Assembly (NCBI GenBank): GCA_027487775.1 | Contig: JAIYCY010000030.1 | Location: forward strand, 157,012-221,011 | Length of the DNA: 64,000 bases | Direction of reading: 5' to 3' | From: Planctomycetaceae bacterium | GTDB lineage: Bacteria; Planctomycetota; Phycisphaerae; Tepidisphaerales; Tepidisphaeraceae | In this document: positions 17,317 to 27,042 of the stretch, piece after piece | Numbering within the stretch: the stretch's first letter is position 1 | How the letters are laid out: each line of letters starts with the position of its first letter | Notes under the pieces: generated by a model | What the model saw: the letters and a program-made list of their open reading frames with translations, nothing else | Told to the model about the DNA's origin: nothing | The model's database searches: none | Position numbers and translations under genes: made by a program

Positions 17317-19362
17317 ATGGCACAAGAGCGATCGATCCAGCAAACCAGCGGAGCGGAGACCCAACGCGCGAACGACGCAAGGCGTGATCGTGAGGCGATC
17401 GCAGCCAGCGGACTTCCGGATGAGCTTAAGTCGCTCATCACCGATGTGGTGAAGCGTACGCGACTTCGCAGGCGCGAGCGGCTGAGTGTCGCGCAGGAGC
17501 TGATCGGGCACTTCGAAGATGCGACCGACGCCGGCGTGTCGCCTGATCGTGCGAAGAAATCCTTCGGCGACCCTAAACTGGCCGCCCGGTTGATTCGTCG
17601 GGCAAAGCTTAGGCAGCGAGGGATGCTGTATCGCGTGATGGTCGTCGCGCGGTCGCTCGCGCTGGTGCTGCTTGTGATCTACCTGATCGCCGCGATTCGA
17701 TACTTCACGGGCAAGCCGACGATCCGCACGGATTATCTCGCGCTGATGAATCAGCGCATCACCGCCACGCCCGAAAGCGAACGCGCCTGGCCGATCTATC
17801 GGAATGCGCTGCTCAAGGTCACGCCCGCGCTCCGATCAGACACAGCCAACGGGTCGGATCCTGCGAATGGGTTCATCCTGGGATTGGATTCTAATCTGCT
17901 GGCCGATCTGAGCGATGGCGTGCCCGCGTCGCGGGGGCAGCCGGCCTCGCCTGCCTGGCCTGCGGTTCGGAAATGGGTTGAGATGAATCGCGAGACGATC
18001 AACGAGTTTGCCGGCGGGGCGAGCAAGCCCGGCTTGGGTTTTGTGATCGGGCAGGGCGGCTCATTCGATGACCCGGAGATGTTCGGCTTCGATCCGAAAT
18101 CCCCACGCAGCAAGGCGGACCGACCGCTTTGGGAGCAGGTGCTTCCGCAATTGACCTGGCTGCGTGGGATCGCACACGTGCTGCGTGCCGACGCGCTGGT
18201 GGCGCTTGAGGATGGGGACGCCGCCCGCGTTGTCGTTCGCATCGAGCAGATGGTGCAACTGGCCCGGCAAGTGCGAGAGGGTGGATTCCTGGTCAATGAT
18301 CTGGTCGGCATCGGCATCTACTCGCTGGCGATTGATTTGGTTGATCAGTCGCTCGATCCGGCGCGCTTGAAGGCGTTTAGCGAAAGTGAACTCGCGCGGA
18401 TCGCGCATGCGATTGCCGGGCCGCAGCAGGCGTCTGATCTTGTGAATCTTGAGGGCGAACGTGACCTGTTCATGGACATGGTTCAACGCTCGTTTACGGA
18501 CGATGGTGAGGGCGATGGTCGACTGACGCCGGCGGCCTGGGATGAGTTGTCGCGGATCCGCGGGACCATGTCGTCTGCGATGGGCGAATCCGATCCGTGG
18601 GCGTTGAACGTGCTCAAGCGTGCAGCTGGTCCAATCGCGATGTTGGCCTCCCCGACGCGGCGGCAGGTGGTGTCATTTTATGACCGGTATCAGCAGGCGT
18701 GGAAGGCGAGCATGATGTCGCCTCTGCGCGAGGGCGCCGGCGCGAGTTTGCTACGTGAATTCAAGGCAGAGCGGCGCGATCCGATTCATTCCACGCGATA
18801 TGCGTTGATCTACGCGATCTCGCCAAGCTTCGGGCGACTGCAGGTTGCGCCTGAGCGAGCGATCGCGCAGCGGGACGCGCTGCACGTGGTGATCGCGGCG
18901 GAGCTTGATCGGCGTCGCCATGGCGATTGGCCGGCGACGTTGGAGGTGCTCGTGCCGGGGTTGCTGCCGAGGGTTCCGGTCGATCCGTGGACGGGCGGAC
19001 CGATGGCGTATCGGGTGGGTGAGGCGGGACCTGTCGTGTACAGCGTCGGGCCTGACTTGGATGACGATCAGGGCAGGCGGCCCGTGAATGCGGATTCGAC
19101 GTCGCACTTGCGCCACGAGCAGTTGGTGATGATCGATCATCCCCAGATTGACCCGGTACCGACTGCGGGGGCGATCGACGCGAGCGGATCGACTTCGCGT
19201 GAGCCGGGGCCGAAGCCTGATGCCGATTGGGTGTTGTTTCCTGCGATCCGGCATGCTCCGGAACTGACCGTGAGAGAGGACGCTTACTGGCAGCGTGTGA
19301 TGCGGATCGAGAATCGTACGGCGTCAACGGAACTCGGCCCGGGTGGAGTCGATGCCGAGTGA
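17317..19362 (+). CDS. PadR-associated membrane protein with HAAS-like N-terminus and pilin-like C-terminal motif
   Basis: 681 residues. Residues about 33-95 form a helical prefix (RERLSVAQELIGHFEDATDAG, then FGDPKLAARLI) resembling the HAAS/permease-prefix domain that commonly accompanies PadR regulators. One transmembrane helix covers about residues 108-130 (MVVARSLALVLLVIYLIAAI). The long rest is mostly helical and extracytoplasmic if the prefix is cytosolic. Near 545-585 is LVPGLLPRVPVDPWTGGPM followed by VVYSVGPDLDDDQG. This resembles the calcium-site tail of GspG-type pseudopilins, a motif that planctomycete orphan proteins often carry. No enzyme motif was recognised. Function unknown; control by the upstream PadR is inferred. 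Confidence 0.6.
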   Translation: MAQERSIQQTSGAETQRANDARRDREAIAASGLPDELKSLITDVVKRTRLRRRERLSVAQELIGHFEDATDAGVSPDRAKKSFGDPKLAARLIRRAKLRQRGMLYRVMVVARSLALVLLVIYLIAAIRYFTGKPTIRTDYLALMNQRITATPESERAWPIYRNALLKVTPALRSDTANGSDPANGFILGLDSNLLADLSDGVPASRGQPASPAWPAVRKWVEMNRETINEFAGGASKPGLGFVIGQGGSFDDPEMFGFDPKSPRSKADRPLWEQVLPQLTWLRGIAHVLRADALVALEDGDAARVVVRIEQMVQLARQVREGGFLVNDLVGIGIYSLAIDLVDQSLDPARLKAFSESELARIAHAIAGPQQASDLVNLEGERDLFMDMVQRSFTDDGEGDGRLTPAAWDELSRIRGTMSSAMGESDPWALNVLKRAAGPIAMLASPTRRQVVSFYDRYQQAWKASMMSPLREGAGASLLREFKAERRDPIHSTRYALIYAISPSFGRLQVAPERAIAQRDALHVVIAAELDRRRHGDWPATLEVLVPGLLPRVPVDPWTGGPMAYRVGEAGPVVYSVGPDLDDDQGRRPVNADSTSHLRHEQLVMIDHPQIDPVPTAGAIDASGSTSREPGPKPDADWVLFPAIRHAPELTVREDAYWQRVMRIENRTASTELGPGGVDAE

Positions 19363-19430
19363 ATCGCGTCATGCGAAGTGGTCGTGCTCGCTGACGTCGA
19401 AGATCGAAGAACCTAAAGGCATGCGACAAC

Positions 19431-20414
19431 ATGGAAGTTGAGCAAATCCCCTTGCACGGCGAGAGTATGCGGATGGCGATTGTTGCACGGATTCAGAACT
19501 CGATGATCAGGCGTGACGTGAACGGCGATCCGATCGACTGTCACGACGGATGTCTTCGCTTTTTTGCGGGTCGGTTTTATCTGTATGGCAGCAGGTACGA
19601 AGCGACCGACGGATTCAATTTCGGCAATCGGTATGTCGTTTACAGCAGTACGGACCTTGTGCGATGGACGCCGCACGGGTTGCTTCTCGAGCACGCGCCG
19701 CCGGGCGTGTATTACAGGCCTTATGTGATCTACAACGCGCGGACTCGAAAGTACGTGCTTTGGTACAACTGGTATCCGAAGTTGTGGGAGGGTCAGTTCG
19801 CGTCGGCGGTCTCGGATTCGCCATGCGGTCCGTTTGAAGTGTTGCACGAGAAGATCCAACTGCGAGGCGAGGCGCCGGGGGATCACAACCTGTTTGTTGA
19901 TGATGATGGAACCGGCTATGTCGTCTACACCGACATCAAAGGGCTCGGTCAGGATCGGCACGCGATGAGTGTCGAACGACTCGCCGCCGACTATCTGACG
20001 TCGACGTGCGAAGGATCGGACGCGATCGATCATCGCGTCGAAGCGCCTGCGATGTTCAAACGCAACGGACTGTATTACGTCGTATTCGGTCAGACGTGCT
20101 GCTTTTGTCCGGAGGGTGCTGACGCGCGGGTCTTTGTGAGCGAGCATCCGCTCGGTCCGTACCGACGCGTCGGCGACATCAATCGTGACGAGACGGGCAA
20201 GATCATCATCCCCGGGCAACAGACGGACATCGCGATCGTTCCGACCACGAACGGCGACGCGTATCTGTGGATGGCGGATCTCTGGGGATCGCGTGCGGAC
20301 GGCGTGAAGGGGCATGATTTACAGTATTGGTCCGCGCCGTTGGAGTTTGAGGCGGACGGTTCGATTCGCCGGCTTCGGCGGGCGGATGCGTTCGACTTGC
20401 ATTTGTCCGCGTAA
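19431..20414 (+). CDS. Glycoside hydrolase family 43-like five-bladed propeller enzyme
   Basis: 327 residues with no evident signal peptide. RDVNGDPIDCHDGCLRFFAG near 27-46 has the Asp-containing first blade motif of GH43/GH32-like clans. FYLYGSRYEATDG, YRPYVIYNARTRKYVLWYNW, DHNLFVDDDGTGYVVYTD and VEAPAMFKRNGLYYVVFGQ follow. The last carries the conserved Glu of the EAP motif, likely the general acid. Predicted to cleave arabinose, xylose or galactose linkages. The substrate cannot be read. The start is uncertain: residues 13 or 15 are alternative Met. It is on the same strand as the PadR unit, 68 bases downstream, but whether it is cotranscribed is unclear. Confidence 0.75.
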   Translation: MEVEQIPLHGESMRMAIVARIQNSMIRRDVNGDPIDCHDGCLRFFAGRFYLYGSRYEATDGFNFGNRYVVYSSTDLVRWTPHGLLLEHAPPGVYYRPYVIYNARTRKYVLWYNWYPKLWEGQFASAVSDSPCGPFEVLHEKIQLRGEAPGDHNLFVDDDGTGYVVYTDIKGLGQDRHAMSVERLAADYLTSTCEGSDAIDHRVEAPAMFKRNGLYYVVFGQTCCFCPEGADARVFVSEHPLGPYRRVGDINRDETGKIIIPGQQTDIAIVPTTNGDAYLWMADLWGSRADGVKGHDLQYWSAPLEFEADGSIRRLRRADAFDLHLSA

Positions 20415-20600
20415 GAGCGGTGTGCAGAAGCGCGAGCTCGAGACACGGCTACGACAAATCACCGACCTCACATCGCCGCCTTGAGTCTGTATCGGACGCG
20501 TTGGACTCGGTATCGACGCGTTTGGGGCGCATGATGCGAGATTGATGGAACGACCTAGATGTTATCTTGATCGTGCACAGCGCCGCGCGCATAGGAAGCC

Positions 20601-21290
20601 TTAGGCGCACATGCGTAGAAGATTGCGGGCCTGGCCGGGGAGGGTAGCGGCGGCGCGGGTGACGGCGAGGCGGACGAAGGGGAGGTCTGCGGGGTCGGAA
20701 TCGAGATGGGCTGGGACTGTTGCGTTCACTTGTGCGTTCACTTCTGAGTTCACTTGTGCGTGGGCTTGTGCGTTGACTTGTGCGTGGGTTTGCGTGTGGT
20801 CGATGAGCCAACGCGCGGCGGCCTCGATGCGGAGGATGCGTGCGCATCGGACGTCGCGCGAGAGGTGATAGAGGACGGTGGCAGTGGTGGGGAGGTCGCC
20901 GGGCATGCGAAGGGGCGCGTCGAGAACGAAAGCGCCGTCGGGTCTTTGGAGGCGAGAGAGTGCGTCGATGGCACGGGCGAGTTGTGCGCTGGCGGACGGT
21001 TCATCGAGCAGGGCGCGGATCGCCATGGCAGTGAGGGCGGCGTCGCCGAACGAGCCGTCGGGCCTTTGGTGGGCGAGCAGTGTTTTCAAAAGTGAGCGAT
21101 AGACGGCAAAGAGCGTCTGATCGAGTTCCTGCAGGCGAAGCACCGAAAGCGACGCCGCCAGCACCGGATCGGCATCCGCGCGCTTGACCAGGCTCGGCAC
21201 CACGTCGGATCGATACCGCACCAACTCAGCTACAAGTTGCTTCGTGCGGCCGTCACCGAATAAGCCGCTAATCTGCTTCTGACCGGTCAT
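20601..21290 (-). CDS. Alpha/alpha-toroid (prenyltransferase/squalene oxidase repeat-like) protein
   Basis: 229 residues from the ATG at 21288-21290, preceded by AAAGGAG at good spacing; the frame extends 19 residues further without support. Two or more repeats of the type LLAHQRPDGSFGDAALTAMAIRAL and LSRLQRPDGAFVLDAP match the QxxDGSFG signature of toroid proteins (prenyltransferase beta subunits, squalene cyclases, TED domains). The protein is too short for a full cyclase and has no DxDD motif, so it may be a binding domain. A run of AQVN-like tetrapeptides occupies about residues 165-190. No neighbour suggests a partner. Confidence 0.6.
   Translation of the reverse strand: MTGQKQISGLFGDGRTKQLVAELVRYRSDVVPSLVKRADADPVLAASLSVLRLQELDQTLFAVYRSLLKTLLAHQRPDGSFGDAALTAMAIRALLDEPSASAQLARAIDALSRLQRPDGAFVLDAPLRMPGDLPTTATVLYHLSRDVRCARILRIEAAARWLIDHTQTHAQVNAQAHAQVNSEVNAQVNATVPAHLDSDPADLPFVRLAVTRAAATLPGQARNLLRMCA
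20724..20795 (-). repeat. 12-nt minisatellite (six units) inside the toroid gene
   Basis: Six consecutive 12-nt units, plus-strand consensus GTTCACTTGTGC, with variants GTGGGCTTGTGC and GTGGGTTTGCGT. On the minus strand each encodes a tetrapeptide such as AQVN, SEVN or AQAH. The array interrupts the toroid fold between two helices and keeps the frame whatever the copy number. Confidence 0.9.
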
Positions 21291-21326
21291 GTCGTGCTCC
21301 TTTGAAAAAGGTCTTGGATGAGCAAT

Positions 21327-21354
21327 ACAATACCAAACAAATACCAAACGTCAA
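21327..21354 (-). promoter_or_regulatory. Promoter for the toroid gene
   Basis: Reading the minus strand, -35 TTGACG (21349-21354) and -10 TATTGT (21327-21332) are 16 bases apart. The spacer is an imperfect direct repeat of TTTGGTATT. The start codon is about 37 bases downstream of the -10. Confidence 0.6.
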
Positions 21355-21904
21355 GTGGGAATGTTTGGGCTTTGGAAGGACTTTCGGTCGGGGGGACATC
21401 TTGTTGTTTTTCCCTAAAAATACGATAGCAATCGGTTGATGTGAGTGGCAGTAGGGGTGACCTTGTGTGTCCTTTCGTTTGGATTTTAGATCGATTGGGG
21501 ATTGGGGCATGCGATTGGCGATTCGGAAGGCGGCGTCAGGCGGCGTGGCGTGTGCAGCGGGATGGCGTGTGCAGCGGCGTGCGAAAATGGGGTCATGGGC
21601 GGCGTGTGCCCCGTATCCGATCGCGGCGCTGAGCGGGCGGGGCGTTGGATGAGTGGATGCAGCATTTGCATCGGAGGCGCTGCGCGGTTGGGGACGTAAT
21701 CGCGCAGCGCGGGTGTAGGGGTGAGGGTGGAGGTATTGGGGTGGGATCAGCAACATATCGAGATGGGCAATGTGTCGCACCCCGCAACCGATCGTGCCTT
21801 CGGAGCGTGGCGTGGGTACGATGAACCGTTCGGAACGATGTCGGGCAGGCGCGGGCGGTTTGGTAGTTGGAAGTTCGCGTCGAATCAAAAAGGAGTTTGG
21901 ACCG
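21355..21904. other. Intergenic region upstream of resB with a strong hairpin
   Basis: About 550 bases without a supported gene. It holds two direct copies of TGGCGTGTGCAGCGG (21546-21560, 21563-21577) and a perfect 10-bp inverted repeat GCGCTGCGCG / CGCGCAGCGC (21677-21686, 21701-21710) with a 14-nt loop and no T run behind it. An open frame continuous with ResB reaches back to 21770, but the ribosome-binding site favours the GTG at 21905. No convincing plus-strand promoter was found. Confidence 0.55.
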
Positions 21905-24142
21905 GTGAATTTATTAGGCTGGATATTCAGGCACACGATTGCGAGCGTCCCGTTCGGGATTGCGACGATGATCCTGATTGCGATTTACATTGCGCTGGGT
22001 TCGGGGTTTCCGAGCTTGCGTGAGTATTTTGAGATGGACGAGTTGATGTTTTTCAGCGCCTGGCCGCTTAAGGTGTTGATGACGCTGTTGGTGGTGAACC
22101 TTGCGGTGGTGACGGTGAGGCGTATTCCGTTGACGCCGCCTCGTTACGGTGTCTGGTGCATTCATATCGGGATCATCACGCTGGTGCTGAGCACTTCGGT
22201 GTATTACAGCCAGAAGGTTGAGGGGCTGACGATCATTCCGACGAATGGCGTGACGCAGCACTTTTACGATCGCTGGGAGCGATCGCTCTACGTGCGAGCG
22301 GAGTTCAGGCGAAGCGAGCCGGCGGTGCTTTCGACATTGCCACGGTTTGGGACGTACGAACCGGGCAAGAGCGACGCACGCCTGACGCGATCTAGAGATC
22401 TGAATGACGTGCAGTTTGTGGTGCGGGATGTGGATCGTGCGACGGGCGAGCGCGTGATGCGGCCCTTGCATGAAGTGATCGGCCTGCCCGATCCGGTGAC
22501 GTTTGATGTGGTGGGGTATTGGCCTTATGCGTCGATCCAGAAGGCGTGGCGTGAGAATGTTGAAGGTGGATCCGTTGGGATCATGGTGCGGTTTGCGGAT
22601 GTAGTCGATCCGGCTGCAAACGTTGCATCCAGTGAGGTTTATGGCGAGACCGGCGGTGTGCGCGAGCCTGCGGAAAGCGGGGCCGAGCGTGAGAGAAGTG
22701 AATCTGAGCGTGAGGGAAGTGAATCTGAGCGTGCGGATAACGGGGCGTCGGGCGGGGCGCGATCGGACGGTGTGGAGTACCTCGTGGCGGGGGATGCGGA
22801 CTCGGAGCGCGGCGCGCGTGGACTGGTGGAGATCGAGCATCGACATCTTCCGACGCAGGCGGACGTCGATTTGCTGGTCGGTTCAGCGAGTCGATTGCAT
22901 GAGTTGACGCTCAAGATCGGCGGCACGAATGAAACTGGCGAGCCGATCAAGCGATTCGTCGAACCGGGCGAGCGACTGGAGATTGGGGAGTATGTGATTG
23001 TGGTGGAGGGATTTGTTCCGCAGTTTCCAATGTCGGGGACGGGCGAGCCTGTGGATGTGCTGTCTTTGTTGGTTGAGCGAAAGGAAGGCGAGCCGAAGCA
23101 GTATCGTCGGATGGTTCTAAACGGTCAGCCGACGCAAACAGATTTTCGGCTGGATGTCGCGGGTTCTGGGCCGATGGGGCAGCGTCAGACGACGCCGCTC
23201 GATCCTGATTTGAACATTGAGTATCGCTTTAATGATCCGATGCGACTGATGCCCGGCGAGGAGACGACGGCGAGGCATCTGCTGCTGACGAGTCAGGAGA
23301 GCGATGTGGTGAGGTCGCTGGTGACAGACATCCGCAAGCCGCACAGAGCCGAGTTGCACGCAAGCGGCCGCGGGGAGCTTTCGACAGAAGCGAGCCTTCC
23401 GCTCTTGGGAGGTACGGATGCCCCACCCGTGCGGAGGATTGCATTCGAGCGGCGAACAGGACTGTCTCGCTTCGAGCAGCTGTTCATTGTGCCAGAGGTT
23501 TTCCGAGATCAGGACGAAGCTGCCGCGGGTCTGCATCAGGTGGTTCAGCTTCGCGTGAGCAGCGGGAGCTTTACTCGAGATGTGTATGTGCCCTATTCAT
23601 TGTGGGCCTTTGATGGTTTGTTTCAGAGTGCGACGATCAACATACCCGGTGCGACCATGCCGGTTGAGATCGCACTTGGAAACACGCGTCGAGATCTGCC
23701 GCTGCGGGTGAAGTTGGATCGCTTTGAAGCGGTGCCCTACGCGGGCGCACCGGTGGCAGCCACGAGCCTCATGCGGGACTTTAGAAGTCACATCACCGTG
23801 ACAGATCTCATGAGGCCCTGGACCAAGCAGGATACTGTAAAGCTCAACGCGCCGGTGTACGTGCGACGCCCGGTGAATCCGGCCGTCCCATTGGTGACGG
23901 AGAGCTGGATTTTCTATCAGGCGCAATGGGACCCCGAGGGCCAGAGATGGACGGTGCTGGGGGTTGCCAACCGTCCGGCCGTGCGTGTGATGGCTTTGGC
24001 GTGCGTGCTGATTACGGTCGGACTGTGTTACGCGTTTTATGTCAAGCCCGTGCTCATCGAACGAATGAAACGTCGTGCGTTGGAGGCGGCGCAGAAGAAG
24101 TCAAACAGCCCGGCGAGGAAAGAACAAGCGGTCATGACATGA
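21905..24142 (+). CDS. resB: ResB-like cytochrome c biogenesis protein (system II)
   Basis: 745 residues from a GTG start at 21905, supported by AAAAAGGAG 9 bases upstream; the frame runs back to 21770. Three N-terminal transmembrane helices (starting near residues 12, 48 and 78, the last containing YGVWCIHIGIITLVLSTSVYY) are followed by a large extracytoplasmic domain of about 570 residues and a final helix (VRVMALACVLITVGLCYAFYV) near 705-728. This is the ResB/Ccs1 topology. With CcsA it exports heme and attaches it to apocytochrome c outside the cytoplasm. An acidic SERERSESER-type linker near 260 is made of 21-nt repeats. ccsA begins 147 bases downstream. Confidence 0.85.
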   Translation: MNLLGWIFRHTIASVPFGIATMILIAIYIALGSGFPSLREYFEMDELMFFSAWPLKVLMTLLVVNLAVVTVRRIPLTPPRYGVWCIHIGIITLVLSTSVYYSQKVEGLTIIPTNGVTQHFYDRWERSLYVRAEFRRSEPAVLSTLPRFGTYEPGKSDARLTRSRDLNDVQFVVRDVDRATGERVMRPLHEVIGLPDPVTFDVVGYWPYASIQKAWRENVEGGSVGIMVRFADVVDPAANVASSEVYGETGGVREPAESGAERERSESEREGSESERADNGASGGARSDGVEYLVAGDADSERGARGLVEIEHRHLPTQADVDLLVGSASRLHELTLKIGGTNETGEPIKRFVEPGERLEIGEYVIVVEGFVPQFPMSGTGEPVDVLSLLVERKEGEPKQYRRMVLNGQPTQTDFRLDVAGSGPMGQRQTTPLDPDLNIEYRFNDPMRLMPGEETTARHLLLTSQESDVVRSLVTDIRKPHRAELHASGRGELSTEASLPLLGGTDAPPVRRIAFERRTGLSRFEQLFIVPEVFRDQDEAAAGLHQVVQLRVSSGSFTRDVYVPYSLWAFDGLFQSATINIPGATMPVEIALGNTRRDLPLRVKLDRFEAVPYAGAPVAATSLMRDFRSHITVTDLMRPWTKQDTVKLNAPVYVRRPVNPAVPLVTESWIFYQAQWDPEGQRWTVLGVANRPAVRVMALACVLITVGLCYAFYVKPVLIERMKRRALEAAQKKSNSPARKEQAVMT
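22690..22731 (+). repeat. 21-nt tandem duplication in the resB linker
   Basis: Two near-identical 21-nt units (22690-22710, 22711-22731; TGAGAGAAGTGAATCTGAGC and its variant with TGAGGG) encode the repeating Ser/Glu/Arg linker of ResB. The length is a multiple of three. Confidence 0.85.
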
Positions 24143-24289
24143 ATCAGACCAAGGCGCGAGATCCAAGTTGCTGATAGTAGATCCCTTAGTCCACGCTCAT
24201 CGGCATGCGTGAAACATCTACATAGTCATGAACGAATATAGTATTGCATAAGTTGATAACGGTCACGGACGAAGAAAGAAGAACAATAC

Positions 24290-26224
24290 ATGATCATGTC
24301 AAACCAACAACCTGTGAGCATCAGCAATGCGGTGCATCTTGGGAGGGCGGAGCATCGGGACGGTTTACTGCGGCCATCGCGTGTGGTGTTTAGGATCATG
24401 ATTGCATTGATCGCGATCATCGTGACCGGTTATCCGGCCGCGATGGCGTATGCGGGCGATTCGAAGTCGGAACAGGCGGCCAGCGTGTCGCAAACGCAAT
24501 TGCAGAATCAGCCGTCAGAAAACGAGCATCTGGCTGCGAATGCACGGACGTCAACGCCATCCGGATCCGGCCGAGCCTCTGCAGATGCGAGCGAGGAGTT
24601 GTTCAAGACAGTCAATCTGTCACCGATGAAGGGGATCACGGTTCAACATGATCAAGCACTCAAGACACTGGATAGCTGGGCACGACAGACGATGAATGGC
24701 ATCACGGGGCGGAGTTCGTATCGCGGACATGATGCGCTTGCAACGCTCTTCGACATAAGTTTTCGCCCGGACGTATGGCGGAACCGTCCGATCATTCGCA
24801 TCAAGAACGCGCCGCTCGGGATCGATATTTCTCAGATGCCAGGCCTGCCTCCGGACGAGTCCAGGCGGATCATGGAAGAAGGTACTGTGTCGCTCGCATT
24901 CTGGCGAAGTCAGGGGACATTGATGTATCTGCAGAAACTGCAGCAATCATCGATGCACAAGATTGATGCGATCAACCAGGTTGAAGGTGCTGCGATTTCG
25001 CTTGAACAGTTGCTGCACGCAGAGCCGGATTTGCCGAGCCTTGCGCTGGTTCCGCAGATCGATCGAAGTCAGGATCGATGGTTAACGCTGGCAGAGGCCG
25101 TGCGACTGCCGGAGGGGGACGCGTTTAGTCCGGAGAAACTTCTGCCGATCACGCACGCGTGGGTGGAGATGCTTTTGGCGTGGCAATCGAATGACGTGGA
25201 ACGCGTCAATAGTTACGCGAAACAGCTGGGCGAAAACCTGCCGACGTTGAACCCCGACCGGTACCCGTCGCCATTAAAGAGGTCGGCGGAGGTTCTATAC
25301 AACCGACTCTACAAGATGACGCTACCGGGGACAGCGCTCTATTTCTTTGCGTTCGTCTTCTTTTTGATGAGCGCACGCGCTGGTGTGCGATGGCCTTGGG
25401 TGATTGCGATGCTGATGTTCGTCGCAGCGCTCATCGTGCATACGGCGGGCGTGGGGATTCGCTGGTGGCTGGTACAGAAATCGACAGAAAGCTGGTTCTA
25501 TGCGATTCCGATCAAGAATCAGTTCGAAGCGGTGATGATGTGCGTCTGGCTGGGTGCGATTCTTACGCTGATTCTTGAAAGCGGTATGGCGCATTGGTTT
25601 GTCAGGAAACTGACAGGCATCCGCTGGACACTTGGGCTTCGCGGGAGTGTGTATGGTGCCTCGGGCAGCTTCCTGGGTTGGCTTGCGCTTCTTGCCCTGT
25701 TTACTGTTCCGTATGTTCTTAACATTTCAATCGGCAATGAGATCGGGCTGGTGAACGGCATTCTGATGCATTGGATGTTGTATGTGCACGTGGCGCTGGC
25801 GGTGGCTAGTTATGCGTTGATCACGATGAGCGCGTTGATTGGCGCGTGGTGGATGATTCGGTTCCTGCGTGATCGCGTGGCGGCGCGCGGGTTGTCGCCG
25901 GCGGGTGCGATGTTGGACACGCTTGATCGGTGCAATCTGGTCGTGCTGCAGTTGGCGTTTCTGGTTCTGGGCGTTGCGATCATTCTTGGCGCAATATGGG
26001 CCGACTTTAGTTGGGGTCGTCCGTGGGGATGGGATCCTAAGGAGACATTCGCGCTCGTGACTTGGATCTGTTATCTGGTCATTCTACACGTCCGACTTGT
26101 GGCCAAGACGCCTTCAACGCGTTCTTGGTGGACAGCGATTCTGACCGTGATCGGCTTCTTTGTGATGCTCTTTAACTGGATTGGCGTGAACTACTTCCTA
26201 GTGGGACTTCATAGTTACGCATGA
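24290..26224 (+). CDS. ccsA: CcsA-like heme handling protein of system II cytochrome c assembly
   Basis: 644 residues. The N-terminal 330 carry one hydrophobic segment (near 33-56) and a soluble domain. From about 345 on are eight or so hydrophobic segments. The heme-handling tryptophan-rich loop reads WADFSWGRPWGWDPKETFALVTW near 565-587, the WWD motif of the HCCA superfamily. Probable axial histidines occur in nearby helices (LMHWMLYVHVALAV, VILHVRL). The order matches CcsA/CcsB that partners ResB. The long N-terminal soluble half is a fusion-like extension seen in some planctomycete and delta-type CcsA proteins. The start codon is the first ATG; a second lies two codons on. Confidence 0.87.
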   Translation: MIMSNQQPVSISNAVHLGRAEHRDGLLRPSRVVFRIMIALIAIIVTGYPAAMAYAGDSKSEQAASVSQTQLQNQPSENEHLAANARTSTPSGSGRASADASEELFKTVNLSPMKGITVQHDQALKTLDSWARQTMNGITGRSSYRGHDALATLFDISFRPDVWRNRPIIRIKNAPLGIDISQMPGLPPDESRRIMEEGTVSLAFWRSQGTLMYLQKLQQSSMHKIDAINQVEGAAISLEQLLHAEPDLPSLALVPQIDRSQDRWLTLAEAVRLPEGDAFSPEKLLPITHAWVEMLLAWQSNDVERVNSYAKQLGENLPTLNPDRYPSPLKRSAEVLYNRLYKMTLPGTALYFFAFVFFLMSARAGVRWPWVIAMLMFVAALIVHTAGVGIRWWLVQKSTESWFYAIPIKNQFEAVMMCVWLGAILTLILESGMAHWFVRKLTGIRWTLGLRGSVYGASGSFLGWLALLALFTVPYVLNISIGNEIGLVNGILMHWMLYVHVALAVASYALITMSALIGAWWMIRFLRDRVAARGLSPAGAMLDTLDRCNLVVLQLAFLVLGVAIILGAIWADFSWGRPWGWDPKETFALVTWICYLVILHVRLVAKTPSTRSWWTAILTVIGFFVMLFNWIGVNYFLVGLHSYA

Positions 26225-26292
26225 TGTGCGAACAGCTCTGGATGAGCGCTTGATGATTCGTGAAGTGAGTGATGTCATCGAACGCGAGGATG

Positions 26293-26802
26293 TCATCGAA
26301 CGCGAGTTTGTACGCGAGTCGAAATGGCGCGTCTTTCGAACCGGCTGTTGTTGCCCCAGCGATTGTCGCGTAGTTGATCGTCCTGGCGAACCCAGACGGT
26401 ATCGAGTGTTTGCAATTCGTATCCGAGATATGCTGCATGCGAGCGGCCGTCGCGGGTTAGATCGATCGGTGGGGCATAGAGTGCAACGGGTGGGGTGAAT
26501 GCCAGTGCCGCAGCAGGTGAAGGTCCGAATGGCCGGATGGGTCGAATCGGACCGTTCGTCGAGTGAAGCGTGGGGTAAGGTTGACGCTGAGCGCCTTGTC
26601 TGATGGTCGTTTCGTCGTGCTGATCAGTTTGACTCGTGATGCCTTGGCTGCTCGGGTCCGAGTGGGTGTCCGAGCCTTCGAGGGCATGTCCGTGGTCAGT
26701 TGTGTTGGGTCTGGAAACAGAAGAAGCGGGGGCTGCCACTCCTCCGCGCTGGCAGCCGCCCGCTAAAAGACAAGCGATGATGAGAAGGTGCGTGTGCTTC
26801 AC
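26293..26802 (-). CDS. Putative small lipoprotein of unknown function
   Basis: 169 residues from a GTG start. The N-terminus KHTHLLIIACLLAGGCQRGG is a lipoprotein signal with lipobox LAGGC, giving mature Cys17. The rest is Pro/Ser/Thr/His-rich and without a recognised domain (DTVWVRQDDQLRDNRWGNNSRF near the end). It is convergent with ccsA, 68 bases apart. A role in the cell envelope is inferred only from the lipobox. Confidence 0.5.
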   Translation of the reverse strand: MKHTHLLIIACLLAGGCQRGGVAAPASSVSRPNTTDHGHALEGSDTHSDPSSQGITSQTDQHDETTIRQGAQRQPYPTLHSTNGPIRPIRPFGPSPAAALAFTPPVALYAPPIDLTRDGRSHAAYLGYELQTLDTVWVRQDDQLRDNRWGNNSRFERRAISTRVQTRVR

Positions 26803-27042
26803 GACCCACTCAGGTTACACCAATTTACATCTGCGGCTTGACAAATGCACGCGCGAATCGGAAGAGGGATGCTGCTGACGGTTCGGAGCTTGCCGAATGT
26901 AGCGATTGCAGCGAGTCTAATGGCGGAATTGGTTGAATTTGACGATAGAACGCAGGCGTGTGTGAGGAACCAAAGGACGATTGGCCCGTGTATAGGCTGT
27001 GATGAGGCGAAACGGATGAAGTTGTGACGACAGGGTGTGACG

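Noticed and set aside
22690..22731. Frameshift or insertion damage in resB
   Set aside because: The repeats are multiples of three and the frame continues through the conserved C-terminal helix.
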